This document shows, one piece after another, positions 1 to 8,869 of a stretch of DNA of 64,000 nucleotides. The DNA lies in assembly GCF_902859855.1 (NCBI RefSeq), contig NZ_CADIKH010000036.1, forward strand, positions 1 to 64,000, written 5' to 3'. The DNA is from Paraburkholderia humisilvae. GTDB taxonomy: Bacteria > Pseudomonadota > Gammaproteobacteria > Burkholderiales > Burkholderiaceae. Within the stretch, counting starts at the first letter, position 1, and each line of letters begins with the position of its first letter. A program made the position numbers and the translations under genes. Under the pieces are notes generated by a model that was not told the DNA's origin, made no database searches, and saw only the letters and a program-made list of their open reading frames with translations.

Positions 1-135
1 GAGCTGGAGGATTTCCTCTCGGATAGCGCCGCGGAGGAGACGCTCGATGCGGTGATCAACTGGGGGCGTTACGGCGAGATCTTTTCGTATAACGACCAGT
101 CGGAGATATTCGGACTCGCGGACGTCGAAGCGTAG
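1..135 (+). CDS. ABC transporter ATP-binding protein, C-terminal end only (partial)
   Basis: The reading frame is open from the first base and ends at TAG 133-135, giving 44 residues of a gene that starts outside the window. The tail contains ETLDAVINWGRYGEIFSYN, which matches the AAA-associated C-terminal domain of nitrate/sulfonate/taurine-type ABC importer ATPases. The nucleotide-binding domain itself is not in view, so the family call rests on this tail only. The transporter operon presumably lies upstream; the next gene starts 27 bp downstream and may be read through. Confidence 0.65.
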   Translation, partial: ELEDFLSDSAAEETLDAVINWGRYGEIFSYNDQSEIFGLADVEA

Positions 136-162
136 TCGCGTTCGCGGATACCCCAAACAGGC

Positions 163-1056
163 ATGTCCAGCAAAAGCGTATCGTCATCGTCCCGTCTCTC
201 CGGTCTTCTTTTTCTTCTCATCACCGCGGTTGGCTGGGCGATCAATTGGCCCGCGATGAAAGTGCTGCTGCGCGAGTGGCCGCCGCTATTTTCGCGCGGC
301 GTCGCCGGTGTGGCGGCGGCGCTGCTGCTGTTCGCGCTGGTGATCGCGCGCGGCGAATCGATGCGTGTGCCCGTGCGAGCGCTGCCGCGGCTGTTGCTGG
401 CGGCCGGCACCAACGTGCTCGCATGGATGGGGCTGTCGACGCTATCGATGGTGTGGCTGCCGGTCAACCAGGCGGCATTGCTCGTGTACACGATGCCGCT
501 CTGGGCGATGCTGTTCGCGTGGCCGATGCAGGCGCGCCGTCCGTCGGCAGGCGGTTTTTGCGCGCTCGTGCTGGGTCTCGCGGGCGTCGCCGTGCTGCTC
601 GGCGGCCACGGTTTTTCTCTCGATGCGAACCGGCTCGTGGGCATCATCTGTGCGCTGCTCGCCGCGGTCCTGTTCGCTTTCGGCACAGTGGCGAACCGCG
701 AGCCGATGCCGATTGCGCCGCTCGCGCTGGTTGCATGGCAGGTGATGATCGGGTGCGCGCCAATGGTGCTGTTCGGGCTTGCGGTCGAACGCCCGCAGCT
801 CGCCGCGCTTCACGCCGACGGCTGGGCGGTGTTGATCTACATGGCGCTGGTGCCGATGTGCGTGTGTTATCTCGCGTGGTTTGAAACGCTGCGCAGGCTG
901 CCTGCGGAGATCGCATCGATCGGCATGCTGCTGGTGCCGGTGCTTGGCATCGTCGCCGCGGCGCTTTCGATCGGCGAACCGCTAGGTGCGCGCACCGCGC
1001 TGGCGATGGTGCTGACCTTGAGCGGCGTCGCGCTGGCGCTGCGGCAGCAACGGTGA
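163..1056 (+). CDS. DMT-superfamily (EamA) inner-membrane transporter
   Basis: A 297-aa protein with about ten hydrophobic helices arranged as two EamA repeats of roughly 140 residues each, the usual size for a drug/metabolite transporter. The first repeat starts with LLITAVGWAINWPAMK and the second around residue 150 (LVGIICALLAAVLFAFG). These proteins usually export amino acids, metabolites or drugs; the substrate cannot be read from the sequence. It is convergent with the old yellow enzyme gene, with a strong hairpin between them. Confidence 0.85.
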   Translation: MSSKSVSSSSRLSGLLFLLITAVGWAINWPAMKVLLREWPPLFSRGVAGVAAALLLFALVIARGESMRVPVRALPRLLLAAGTNVLAWMGLSTLSMVWLPVNQAALLVYTMPLWAMLFAWPMQARRPSAGGFCALVLGLAGVAVLLGGHGFSLDANRLVGIICALLAAVLFAFGTVANREPMPIAPLALVAWQVMIGCAPMVLFGLAVERPQLAALHADGWAVLIYMALVPMCVCYLAWFETLRRLPAEIASIGMLLVPVLGIVAAALSIGEPLGARTALAMVLTLSGVALALRQQR

Positions 1057-1068
1057 AATCCGGCGGAT

Positions 1069-1097
1069 GGACCGGCCGTCGTTGGCACGGCCGGTCC
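1069..1097. terminator. Hairpin between convergent genes, probable bidirectional terminator
   Basis: A perfect 11-bp inverted repeat (GGACCGGCCGT / ACGGCCGGTCC) with a 7-nt loop sits in the 47-bp gap between the stops of the DMT transporter and the convergent old yellow enzyme. There is no clear U-tract on either strand, so termination is inferred from position and stem strength. Confidence 0.5.
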
Positions 1098-1103
1098 CCG
1101 CGC

Positions 1104-2171
1104 TTACCGTGCGGCCATCGTCGGATAGTCGGTATAGCCGACGTTGGTCCCACCATAAAAGGTCGCGGCAATGGGCTCGTTAAACGGCGCTTTGTGCCTG
1201 AACCGCTCGATAAAGTCGGGGTTCGCAAGCGCCCACTTGCCGATCGACACGATATCCGCGAGGCCGGATTCGACGTCGTTGCCGACGGTTTCCAACGTCC
1301 GTGGCGAGCGCAGTAGCATCAACGGCCCCGACCACGCGTTGCGAATGTCGTTGAGCAATGCATCGCTCTTTGGCGTGTAGTACACGTGCAGATACGCAAG
1401 CTTCAGTTTGTCGAGTTCGCTCGTCAGATAGCGATAAAGATCAAGATTTTCATCGCCTTCCTTCAGACCGCCGACGGGTTCTAGCGGTGAAATTCGCAGG
1501 CTGGTGCGTTCCGGACCGATCTCTTGCGCAACCGCCTGCACGACCTCGATCGCAAGGCGCGCCCGATTCTGATACGAGCCGCCGTACTCGTCGGTGCGCA
1601 GGTTCGCGTTGGCCGCGAAGAACTGATGCAGCAGATAGCCGTTCGCGCCATGAAGTTCGACGCCGTCGGCGCCCGCCTCGATCGCAAGCGCGGCTGCGCG
1701 GCGAATATCCTGCACCGTCGCCTTGACTTCGGCCGTGGTCAGCGCGCGTGGCGTCGGCATCGGCTGCATGCCGTTGGCCGTGTACATCTGCTCGCCGGTC
1801 GCGAGCGCGGAGGGTGCGACCGGTTGCCGATGATGCGGCGTATTGTCCGGGTGCGACATCCGGCCCACATGCATCAGCTGGATAAAGATGCGGCCGCCCG
1901 CGTCGTGAATCGCGGACGTGACCTTCCGCCAGCCTTTGACCTGCGCGTCGTTGTGAATGCCCGGCGTCGTCAGATAGCCCTGGCCGTCTTCGGAGGGCTG
2001 CACGCCTTCGGTGATCAGCAGGCCGAGCGACGCGCGCTGCGCGTAGTACTCGGCCGCGAACGGGCCGGGCGTGCCGTCCGGGTTCGCGCGGCTGCGCGTC
2101 ATCGGCGCCATCGCAAAGCGGTGGGGAAGCGAAAGGTTGCCGATCTTGATGGGGTCCCACACGGTAGTCAT
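1104..2171 (-). CDS. Alkene reductase of the old yellow enzyme family (NemA-like)
   Basis: 355 aa, the normal length for OYE-type FMN flavoproteins that reduce activated C=C bonds or nitro groups with NAD(P)H. Family signs are the opening WDPIKIGNLSLPHRFAMAPMTR, the substrate-binding HGANGYLLHQF segment (His and Asn of the HxxN type), and RTDEYGGSYQNRARL. It is cytosolic and has no signal peptide. The gene is monocistronic and convergent with the DMT transporter. The TetR-type nemR regulator that often accompanies such genes is not next to it. Confidence 0.9.
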   Translation of the reverse strand: MTTVWDPIKIGNLSLPHRFAMAPMTRSRANPDGTPGPFAAEYYAQRASLGLLITEGVQPSEDGQGYLTTPGIHNDAQVKGWRKVTSAIHDAGGRIFIQLMHVGRMSHPDNTPHHRQPVAPSALATGEQMYTANGMQPMPTPRALTTAEVKATVQDIRRAAALAIEAGADGVELHGANGYLLHQFFAANANLRTDEYGGSYQNRARLAIEVVQAVAQEIGPERTSLRISPLEPVGGLKEGDENLDLYRYLTSELDKLKLAYLHVYYTPKSDALLNDIRNAWSGPLMLLRSPRTLETVGNDVESGLADIVSIGKWALANPDFIERFRHKAPFNEPIAATFYGGTNVGYTDYPTMAAR

Positions 2172-2868
2172 GGTGATCGAATCCTTCAGGTAGGGAGGGC
2201 GTTGCTATTGCCGGCGTCGCAGCGCCGATGTCGAAGGTGCCGGTCTTGTGGCGAATGCGAAGGAGCAGCGGCTATCCCGGACCGCGGGGAACGGCCACTG
2301 ATAGGGGCATCCGGCTTGGAACGATAGAGGAGGAAGGAGGGGCAACGTCGCGTAATGCGAAGCCAGCGCGAGAGAAGCGTAAAAGTTCATCGAACCGTGA
2401 GGCGGATGACAGAACGATGACAGATTAAAGTTATTCAGTCTCGTTGCGGCGGGCCGAACCGTCAGTCAGCGTTGAAAACTGGCGGCGTGTCGCGGCTCGC
2501 GTATCGGTGGAATGGAAAAAATTAACGTTCCTAAGTATTTTCAATTCGTCAGAATGATCGAATAAATCGGCATCGAGTCAACCAAGATGGCGCTAACCAT
2601 TTAATCACGCACTCAAAACGCTTGACACGCGGGCGGCAACGCCGCCGTTGCGCAGCAGCGCTTTGTCAGATCGTCCCGAATAGCGCGCGTGCGCCGTCGC
2701 GCAAAGTTTGCGCGACCGTTTACAGCGCGCGCCAGTTCTTCGCGCGACGACGCGAGGTCGAGCAGGGGCAGTGGAAGAGCGTCCGGACGATCGGGCGCAG
2801 CGGCGTTTGAAGCGGGTTTGACGCCACGCCGGCGCGCCGCGTGACGGCGGATGCTTCAGCGACACGCG
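2172..2868. other. 697-bp intergenic region without a recognisable gene
   Basis: Open frames here are short, arginine/serine-rich and look like shadows of GC-rich DNA. The part around 2500-2600 is AT-richer and probably holds the promoter of the minus-strand old yellow enzyme or a decayed gene edge. I see no tRNA, clear terminator or remnant of a known family. Confidence 0.4.
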
Positions 2869-3567
2869 TTATTGTCCGAGCGGACGCGCACTGCCGGCCG
2901 CCGACATCAGCGCGATGGCGGCCGGATCCGGCATGCCGTTCGCGTCGATCGCCCCGGCGGTTGCCAGCGCATCGAGGTCGCTGTCGACGCCTGCTTGCCC
3001 GACGATAAACGGTGTCGTCAAAAATGCGGATACCGACAGCGTCACCGCGTAATGCTGCTGCAGATTCGCGCCGACCGCTGTTTGCGCGGCCAGGACATTG
3101 GTCTGGTTTGCGAGCGCCTGCTGAAACGTTGCGTTGGTCGAAAACCCTGTCAGCAGACCGTTCTCGGTCGTGCCGAGTTGCCCGGCGAGGTAGACGAGCA
3201 TCAGGTCGGTTTCCGGCGTCGTATTGAATGTGCCGCTGGAAAACGCGACGGAATGCAGCGTCGTGGCGCCGGAGGTCACCGTCAGGACGCACGGCAGCGC
3301 GGCGTTAAGCGTGATGCTGTAGTTCCCGCCGCCGTCCGAGAGTGCGGTGGCCGCGCCTTGGGCGCAACCGGCACTGACCGTCGCGCTGGCCAGCGCATGG
3401 CCGGTCGCGGCGGTGCCGGTTAGCGTGACATTGGGCTGTGTATTGGTGCCGCCGCAACCATCGACGCCGAGGCAGAAGCTGCCGCCGCACGAAGTGAGCG
3501 TCGCAGCGCATGCCGCATAAAGTGCGGCGTGCGCCGGCCGAGCGAAACGTAAAGCCTTGGTGTTCAT
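2869..3567 (-). CDS. Putative exported lipoprotein of unknown function
   Basis: 232 aa beginning with a signal sequence that ends in ATLTSCGG, a plausible lipobox with Cys near residue 27. Residues 45-105 look like a small beta-sandwich of the carboxypeptidase-regulatory type (VTLTGTAATGHALASATVSAG). The remainder is Ala/Thr-rich with no catalytic motif I recognise. It is the last gene of a three-gene minus-strand operon with the phosphoesterase (26 bp after the 82-aa gene), so a role at the outer membrane with that enzyme is possible but unproven. Confidence 0.6.
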   Translation of the reverse strand: MNTKALRFARPAHAALYAACAATLTSCGGSFCLGVDGCGGTNTQPNVTLTGTAATGHALASATVSAGCAQGAATALSDGGGNYSITLNAALPCVLTVTSGATTLHSVAFSSGTFNTTPETDLMLVYLAGQLGTTENGLLTGFSTNATFQQALANQTNVLAAQTAVGANLQQHYAVTLSVSAFLTTPFIVGQAGVDSDLDALATAGAIDANGMPDPAAIALMSAAGSARPLGQ

Positions 3568-3593
3568 CGCAGCGAATCAGCGATTAAAGCGGC

Positions 3594-3842
3594 TCAGCGA
3601 CCGGTGGCCCGCCGCCGATGCTGTCGATGCTTTTCGCGCTCGCGCAGCAATTGCGGCATCAACTCTTCAATGTACTGCTTCGCGTGACCGCGCGTAACGA
3701 TCTGACGAAAGCGTTGCTGCGCATTCACATGCCCGACCAGCGCGCCATGCGCTTTCTTCAGCACGTGCAGATAGGCCATCAGGCTCGTGCCGTCGAGCAC
3801 GGGCTCGGCGTCACGCGGGTCGGTGGGGGCGGTCTGCGTCAT
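3594..3842 (-). CDS. Small hypothetical protein, translationally coupled to the phosphoesterase
   Basis: 82 aa, basic at the C-terminus, without a signal peptide or membrane helix and probably helical (LMAYLHVLKKAHGALVGHVNAQQRFRQIV). Its ATG overlaps the phosphoesterase stop as ATGA (3839-3842), which argues for translational coupling and a real gene. I do not recognise the family. Confidence 0.55.
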   Translation of the reverse strand: MTQTAPTDPRDAEPVLDGTSLMAYLHVLKKAHGALVGHVNAQQRFRQIVTRGHAKQYIEELMPQLLREREKHRQHRRRATGR

Positions 3843-5080
3843 GTTCCGATCCTTTGCGGGCAGTCGGTCCGGCAGGTGGCGGTGAGAAGCGGCAGCAGGT
3901 CGTTCGCGCGGCGGTCGCGCTCGGTGAGCGGCGCAATGTCGAATAGCCGCTCGAGGGTCGCGAGTACCGAACTATGATCGTACACCGTGTGATCGACGAC
4001 GCCCCTGGCGACCCACGGAGAGACGACAATCGCCGGCACGCGAACGCCGTAGACATCGAACCCGAAGCCTGACGCGTTCAGCTCCGCGGACGCACCGTCG
4101 TTCGGTGCAGGCGCGCTGCCCGGCCTGGCCGAGTCGTACAGACCGCCGTGTTCATCGTGCAGAATCACGAGCAGGCTGCTGTTCCAAAGCGGCGACTGGC
4201 GGATCGCGTTATAGACGCGCGCGGCGAGCTGATCGCCACGTGCGACACCGTCTTTCGGGTGCTGCGAGCTGCCGTCCTCGTACGTCTGGTGCACGATATC
4301 GCCGTAGTTCGGTTCGATAAACGTGTAGCGCGCGCTGTAGCCCTGCGCAAGATCGGCTTCGAAGTGCGACAGGTCATCGACGTCGAAGAAATGGATGTTC
4401 CGGATCGATGTGACTTGCGGTATGCGGCCGGACAGCGAGCCCGACTCGTCCTGATAGAAGAGATAATGGCCTTCGCCCAGTGCATCGAAGATCGAACCTT
4501 TCGGAAACGTGAAGCCGTCGACGGATTCCCATTCGAGCATTTCGGCATGCGTGGGTGTGTGATCGAGGCCCGCCGACGACGCGCCATGCAGGAAATAGCG
4601 ATTCGGCCAGGTCGGCCCGGGCATCGACGAGCGCCAGCCGTCGCACAGCACGAATTCGGTCGCGAGCGTGTAGAGCATCGGCGCCTGGGTGCGCGTGTCG
4701 ATGCCACGCATCACGTCGCCCACGTCCTGCTGGGGCGGCAGCGGCCCCTCGGTGAGCGAGGTCGCGTAGTTTGCGGCGAAACCCGAATTGTCGACCGGTG
4801 GAAAAGGCTGACCTTTCTGGAACTGCACGCCCGCGCCACATAGCTGCTCGACGGCGTCGGAGAATTCATGTCCCGGGTCAGTGGGCAGTTGTTCCGGTGC
4901 GTCGCCGCCGAATGGGTAAACCGTGTCGCCGTAGGTGTTCGTATTGGCGGGTGTGGCCGCGACGATGCCGGGGATGCCGGATAGCGCAAACAGGTGATCG
5001 AAGGACCGGTTCTCGAGCATCAGCACGAATACGTGCTGAATGCTCGCCGGTGCGGATAGGTCCGTTGCGTTGGCACTCAT
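3839..5080 (-). CDS. Phosphoesterase family protein (phospholipase C / acid phosphatase AcpA-like)
   Basis: 413 aa from the ATG at 5080, chosen over an upstream ATG at 5152 because AGGAGA lies about 8 nt ahead and the family motif follows directly. ENRSFDHLF at residues 23-31 is the signature of the phosphoesterase family that includes bacterial phospholipases C; HDEHGGLYD and VSPWVARGVVDHTVYDHSS are the later metal/substrate blocks. The enzyme likely hydrolyses phosphomonoester or phosphodiester bonds. No Tat or Sec signal is visible, unlike the secreted Burkholderia PLCs, so its location is uncertain. It leads the operon with the 82-aa gene and the lipoprotein. Confidence 0.8.
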   Translation of the reverse strand: MSANATDLSAPASIQHVFVLMLENRSFDHLFALSGIPGIVAATPANTNTYGDTVYPFGGDAPEQLPTDPGHEFSDAVEQLCGAGVQFQKGQPFPPVDNSGFAANYATSLTEGPLPPQQDVGDVMRGIDTRTQAPMLYTLATEFVLCDGWRSSMPGPTWPNRYFLHGASSAGLDHTPTHAEMLEWESVDGFTFPKGSIFDALGEGHYLFYQDESGSLSGRIPQVTSIRNIHFFDVDDLSHFEADLAQGYSARYTFIEPNYGDIVHQTYEDGSSQHPKDGVARGDQLAARVYNAIRQSPLWNSSLLVILHDEHGGLYDSARPGSAPAPNDGASAELNASGFGFDVYGVRVPAIVVSPWVARGVVDHTVYDHSSVLATLERLFDIAPLTERDRRANDLLPLLTATCRTDCPQRIGT

Positions 5081-5188
5081 CGAGCGTTCTCCTGTGGTGG
5101 GAGCGCGTGCTAGTGTACTGTCCCGCGGATAATCGCGTAAAGCCGGACACACCGGTGGCTTTCAGCGTGGCGGCACATGGAGTGGAAG

Positions 5189-5962
5189 ATGAAAAAACTG
5201 CTGATTATCGGCATTGGAGCGGGCGATCCGGAATATGTGACCGTTCAGGCCGTTAATGCGCTCAATCAGGTCGATGTGTTCTTCGTGATGGACAAAGGGC
5301 CGGCGAAGGAAAAACTGGTCGCGTTGCGAAAAGAAATCATCGAGCGCTATGTGCGGAATCGTGACTATCGCATCGTCGAGGTGTCGAGCCCGGAACGAAA
5401 AGTCGGCGAAGCGGACTACGTCGGAACGGTCGAAGATCTGAATCGCGACAAACAACAGATTGTCGAGCGGCTGATCGCGCAAGAGCTGGGTGACGACGAA
5501 TGCGGCGCCTTTCTTGTGTGGGGTGATCCGTCGCTGTACGACAGCACGATGCGCATTATCGACGCGATTTCGCAAAGCGGCCGGCACGCATTCGACTATC
5601 GCGTGATTCCCGGCATCAGCAGCGTACAGGCGCTCGCGGCACAGCATCGCGTCGCGCTTAACGCGATCGGTCGCCCGTTCGAGGTCACGAACGGGCGCAC
5701 GCTCGCAGAAGGCTTTCCGCATGGTGTCGACAGCATCGTCGTGATGCTCGATTCCAAAAATACGTTCCGTCAGGTATCGAACGAAGATCTCGACATCTAC
5801 TGGGGAGCCTATGTCGGTACACCGGACGAAATTCTGATCGCAGGAAAACTTCGCGACGTGATGGACGATATTGAACGCGTACGTGCGCAAGCGCGGCGGC
5901 GGCATGGTTGGATCATGGATACGTATCTGCTGAAACGGCGAAGCGGAGGCACAGGCGTTTGA
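5189..5962 (+). CDS. cobF: Precorrin-6A synthase (deacetylating)
   Basis: 257 aa from the ATG at 5189, preferred over 5177 because GGAGTGGAAG then forms the ribosome site. It has the tetrapyrrole methylase fold: N-terminal GIGAGDPEYVTVQAVNAL, VWGDPSLYDSTMRI in the middle, and VIPGISSVQALAA. The length and sequence fit CobF, which methylates C-1 and removes acetate in aerobic cobalamin synthesis. It is isolated from other cob genes here; the neighbours are an exported phosphoesterase and a peptidase, and no cobalamin riboswitch fits in the 108-bp upstream gap. Confidence 0.85.
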   Translation: MKKLLIIGIGAGDPEYVTVQAVNALNQVDVFFVMDKGPAKEKLVALRKEIIERYVRNRDYRIVEVSSPERKVGEADYVGTVEDLNRDKQQIVERLIAQELGDDECGAFLVWGDPSLYDSTMRIIDAISQSGRHAFDYRVIPGISSVQALAAQHRVALNAIGRPFEVTNGRTLAEGFPHGVDSIVVMLDSKNTFRQVSNEDLDIYWGAYVGTPDEILIAGKLRDVMDDIERVRAQARRRHGWIMDTYLLKRRSGGTGV

Positions 5963-6094
5963 GCCAGGTGGCGTCGCGGATCAGCCGAACGGGCCGCTTG
6001 ATGTTCGCAATCGCGTGCGTTGACTTGTAGCTCGATTGATTTATACCCACCGCTCGTTATCGCAATTCCGGTAGCGACGGTCTCACGTTGAATA

Positions 6095-6124
6095 GCCCTG
6101 CTTTATCAGGGCGTTTTTATTTTC
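6095..6124 (+). terminator. Rho-independent terminator after cobF
   Basis: GCCCTG-CTTTAT-CAGGGC (6095-6112) followed by GTTTTTATTTT is a textbook intrinsic terminator, about 130 bp after the cobF stop. Confidence 0.85.
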
Positions 6125-6176
6125 GAAGTCATTTCACATCAACCGCATCCGGCGGGCATACCTGAAAATACGCGGC

Positions 6177-6206
6177 TTGACAAAGCCCGGAATCACCATC
6201 TATTTT
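6177..6206 (+). promoter_or_regulatory. Possible sigma70 promoter upstream of the S10 peptidase
   Basis: TTGACA at 6177-6182 and TATTTT at 6201-6206, spaced 18 bp, lie in the AT-rich stretch 6180-6340 ahead of the peptidase gene. The remaining 5' leader to the ATG at 6480 would be about 270 nt. Pattern match only. Confidence 0.35.
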
Positions 6207-6479
6207 TCCTCTGCCAACATTCATTACTGAATTTTTCACGAACAAATACGCATAAAAAAGATTTTGCATTTGATTATGTGGTTGGCATTCCTTAATTATG
6301 CGATTCGTTGTTGATGTATTGCAAACGTCAGGTTGTGGAAAGAATATTGTCGGCTTTATTCACTGTATCGTCAGCCGCTTTTCGCGCCTTTGAATTTGAC
6401 GCGTGCTTCTGTCTTGCATTCGCGTGAGCGGCGAAGGCGGCCATCGAGTAGCGGTAGCACACTCAACACAGGGGCAGAC

Positions 6480-8294
6480 ATGAAACCAGACCGTAGCTCT
6501 TGCAGGGGCCGCTCGCGTGGTTTAGCGCGGCTAGCTTTACCGGGCGCATTGATTACCGGCGTCCTGATGCTGGCGGCATGTGGTGGCGGTGACGGCAGCC
6601 CTTCATCGGCAGCCGCGAGCGCGATGCAACAGGCGAACGCAAACCAGCAAACCGCTGCGCAGCCACAGGTGGCGAACCAGCCGTACAGCGACCCGATTCC
6701 ATACTCGACGAATGCCAATGACGGTTTGCCTGCGGCACAGGTCGCCGAAAAGGCGGCGATCATGCATTACCAGTGGACATCCGGTAAAACGACGGTTAAC
6801 TACACGACGACGACCGGCCACTTGACCGCTTCGGATGCACAAGGCAACCCCGAAGCGACCATGTCCTACGTTGCGTACACCGCGCCCTCGACGAATGGCA
6901 CGCCGCGTCCCGTCACCTTTGTCTATAACGGCGGACCGGGTTCGTCGTCGATCTGGCTGCGTCTTGGTTCGTTTGCGCCCACGCGCGTCGCCACCCCCGA
7001 CCCGCTTTTGACCAACTGGCCGAACTTCCCGCTGGTGAACAACACGGAGAGCCTGATCGACACCACCGATATGGTGTTTATCGACCCGCCCGGCACAGGA
7101 CTTTCCGAGGCGATTCTGCCGAACACGAACAGCGTGTTCTGGGGCTGCGATCCGGATGTCAACGTGATGCGCGACTTTATCATCCGCTATCTGACGGCCA
7201 ACAATCGCAGCGCTTCGCCGATTTATCTGTACGGCGAATCGTATGGCACGCCGCGCACCGATATGCTTGCGCTGGCGCTCGAATCGGCCGGCGTGCAGCT
7301 GACAGGTATCGTGCTGCAATCGTCGATCCTGAACTACTTCGCCGACGCGATCGAGGCGACCGCCATTACCGAGAATACGTTGGGGCTGCAACTCGACACC
7401 GATACGCTGGCGGGCTATTTCCCGGGGTATGCGGAGGTGGCCGCGTACTACAAGCAGGCGTCGCCCGCGCCGCTCGACCTGGGGCTGTATGCGTTGCAAA
7501 CCGAGCTATTCGCCACGAGCCAGTACAACGTCTTCAGGAAATACGCGCAGTCCTGGACACTGAGCCAGCTCGGCATTCCCGATGCGCTTGGCACGCCGGT
7601 CTTCCCGTCGCAACTCACATTGCAGTTGTGGCGCTTTCCTTCAAGCCTGACGCTGCAGGCGCTGAATGGTTACTTCAACATAAACCCGTATAACACGTCG
7701 CTGATTCCGGGCACGACGATCGGCCGCTACGATGGACGTGTGTCGTTACCCGATTCCGATCCGCGCTTGCAAACCGACTCGGACCCGTCGGATATCCTGA
7801 TCTCGCAACCGTTCACGACCGCACTCGCCACGCAGTTGCCCGACTATCTCGGCTATACCGCGCCGAATGCGACGTACGTGCCGCTGAACGACAACATCAT
7901 CGACGTCTGGGACTTCTCGCATGACGGTCAGCCGCTGCCTGACACGTTGCCTGATCTGCTCGGCGCGCTCACGTTGAATCCACAACTGAAGGTGTTGTCC
8001 GAAAACGGCTACCACGATCTGGCCACGCCGTTTTTCACCACCGAGAAGCAGCTCGCGCGCCTGCAAACGGTGCCGCACCTGAATCCGAACCTGCAGGTCA
8101 ACTTCTTCCCCGGCGGGCATATGATCTATCTGGACGATACCGCGCGCCCGAAGATGAAGGCGGATCTGGTCGACTACTATGGCGGCCAACCGATTCCGTC
8201 CGCACTGTCGCTTGGGACATTGCCCGCGCCGTGGCGTGACGAGAGCCCGGCAGGTACGCCGACCGCTACCGCGCAGGCGACGACGACGCAGTAA
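6480..8294 (+). CDS. Lipoprotein serine carboxypeptidase (peptidase family S10)
   Basis: 604 aa from the ATG at 6480; upstream in-frame sequence to 6333 is not protein-like and this start is followed at once by a signal sequence with lipobox LAAC (Cys34). NGGPGSSS at about 150-157 forms the oxyanion/substrate region, GESYG at 252-256 carries the nucleophile Ser254, and HDLATP and GGHM supply Asp513 and His547. All three catalytic residues are present. The protein probably works at the periplasmic or outer face, releasing C-terminal residues from peptides. A Thr/Ala-rich tail follows the catalytic His. It may be cotranscribed with the next small secreted protein. Confidence 0.88.
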   Translation: MKPDRSSCRGRSRGLARLALPGALITGVLMLAACGGGDGSPSSAAASAMQQANANQQTAAQPQVANQPYSDPIPYSTNANDGLPAAQVAEKAAIMHYQWTSGKTTVNYTTTTGHLTASDAQGNPEATMSYVAYTAPSTNGTPRPVTFVYNGGPGSSSIWLRLGSFAPTRVATPDPLLTNWPNFPLVNNTESLIDTTDMVFIDPPGTGLSEAILPNTNSVFWGCDPDVNVMRDFIIRYLTANNRSASPIYLYGESYGTPRTDMLALALESAGVQLTGIVLQSSILNYFADAIEATAITENTLGLQLDTDTLAGYFPGYAEVAAYYKQASPAPLDLGLYALQTELFATSQYNVFRKYAQSWTLSQLGIPDALGTPVFPSQLTLQLWRFPSSLTLQALNGYFNINPYNTSLIPGTTIGRYDGRVSLPDSDPRLQTDSDPSDILISQPFTTALATQLPDYLGYTAPNATYVPLNDNIIDVWDFSHDGQPLPDTLPDLLGALTLNPQLKVLSENGYHDLATPFFTTEKQLARLQTVPHLNPNLQVNFFPGGHMIYLDDTARPKMKADLVDYYGGQPIPSALSLGTLPAPWRDESPAGTPTATAQATTTQ

Positions 8295-8311
8295 CCTTTA
8301 AAGCATGCGAG

Positions 8312-8333
8312 CCCCCGGCCGCGAAACCGGGGG
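8312..8333 (+). terminator. GC hairpin between the S10 peptidase and the 137-aa gene
   Basis: CCCCCGG / CCGGGGG with an 8-nt loop starts 18 bp after the peptidase stop. No U-run follows, so it may attenuate or stabilise the transcript rather than end it. Confidence 0.4.
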
Positions 8334-8364
8334 TGTCCTCCCAGCCATCTATTGTGAGGGATTC

Positions 8365-8778
8365 ATGTCTACGATTGCTATGCTGCGGCGCGCTGCGTCG
8401 CTGATTGTTCCCGGTGTGATCGGCATGCTGAGCGTGGTGGTTTTCGACGCGCAAGCATGGGCGGCGCAGGCTGTTGCGCCGGTCACGCTGCCCAAAGGCG
8501 GCCATGGTGTGGATGGCCCGTTTTTCCCGAGTAATCGTCCGGGACCCATCGCGCCTTCCAGCGGCACGCAATTGCAACAACAGGCGCAGCAGCGTATCGA
8601 AGCGCGTCTCGGTGGGACTTCGGCGCTGGCCAACGGTGCCTCGATTACGCAGGCGCAAGCGCAGAGCAGTGGCCTTGGTTTCATTGCGAAACACTTCGCT
8701 CAGATCGATACCGCTCATACCGGCCGCGTAACAATGAACGACGTCAGGCAGTATTTGCAGCAACAACAAGGGCAGTGA
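8365..8778 (+). CDS. Small secreted protein with an EF-hand-like motif
   Basis: 137 aa from the ATG at 8365, with GAGGG about 6 nt upstream; an earlier in-frame ATG at 8305 lies inside the hairpin leader and is less likely. Residues 1-34 form a Sec signal ending AWAAQA. The C-terminal segment FAQIDTAHTGRVTMNDVRQY has the 12-residue spacing of an EF-hand loop (Asp115 to Asp126, with Gly120 at position 6), although some positions are not acidic. Weak calcium binding or a dockerin-like role is possible. It follows the S10 peptidase by 70 bp on the same strand. Confidence 0.6.
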   Translation: MSTIAMLRRAASLIVPGVIGMLSVVVFDAQAWAAQAVAPVTLPKGGHGVDGPFFPSNRPGPIAPSSGTQLQQQAQQRIEARLGGTSALANGASITQAQAQSSGLGFIAKHFAQIDTAHTGRVTMNDVRQYLQQQQGQ

Positions 8779-8869
8779 AAGTAAGGTCCGTGAGTTTAAC
8801 GGCTTGACGACTGCCGACCTTTGGTGGCGACGCCTGATGTGGCGCACGTGCCAACGGCGGCAGTTTCCG

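Noticed and set aside
69-686. Long minus-strand frame opposite the DMT transporter
   Set aside because: Ser/Arg/Pro-rich shadow of a clear membrane-protein gene; such antisense frames occur throughout this GC-rich window.
5081-5188. Cobalamin riboswitch ahead of cobF
   Set aside because: The gap is too short and no B12-box-like sequence is seen.
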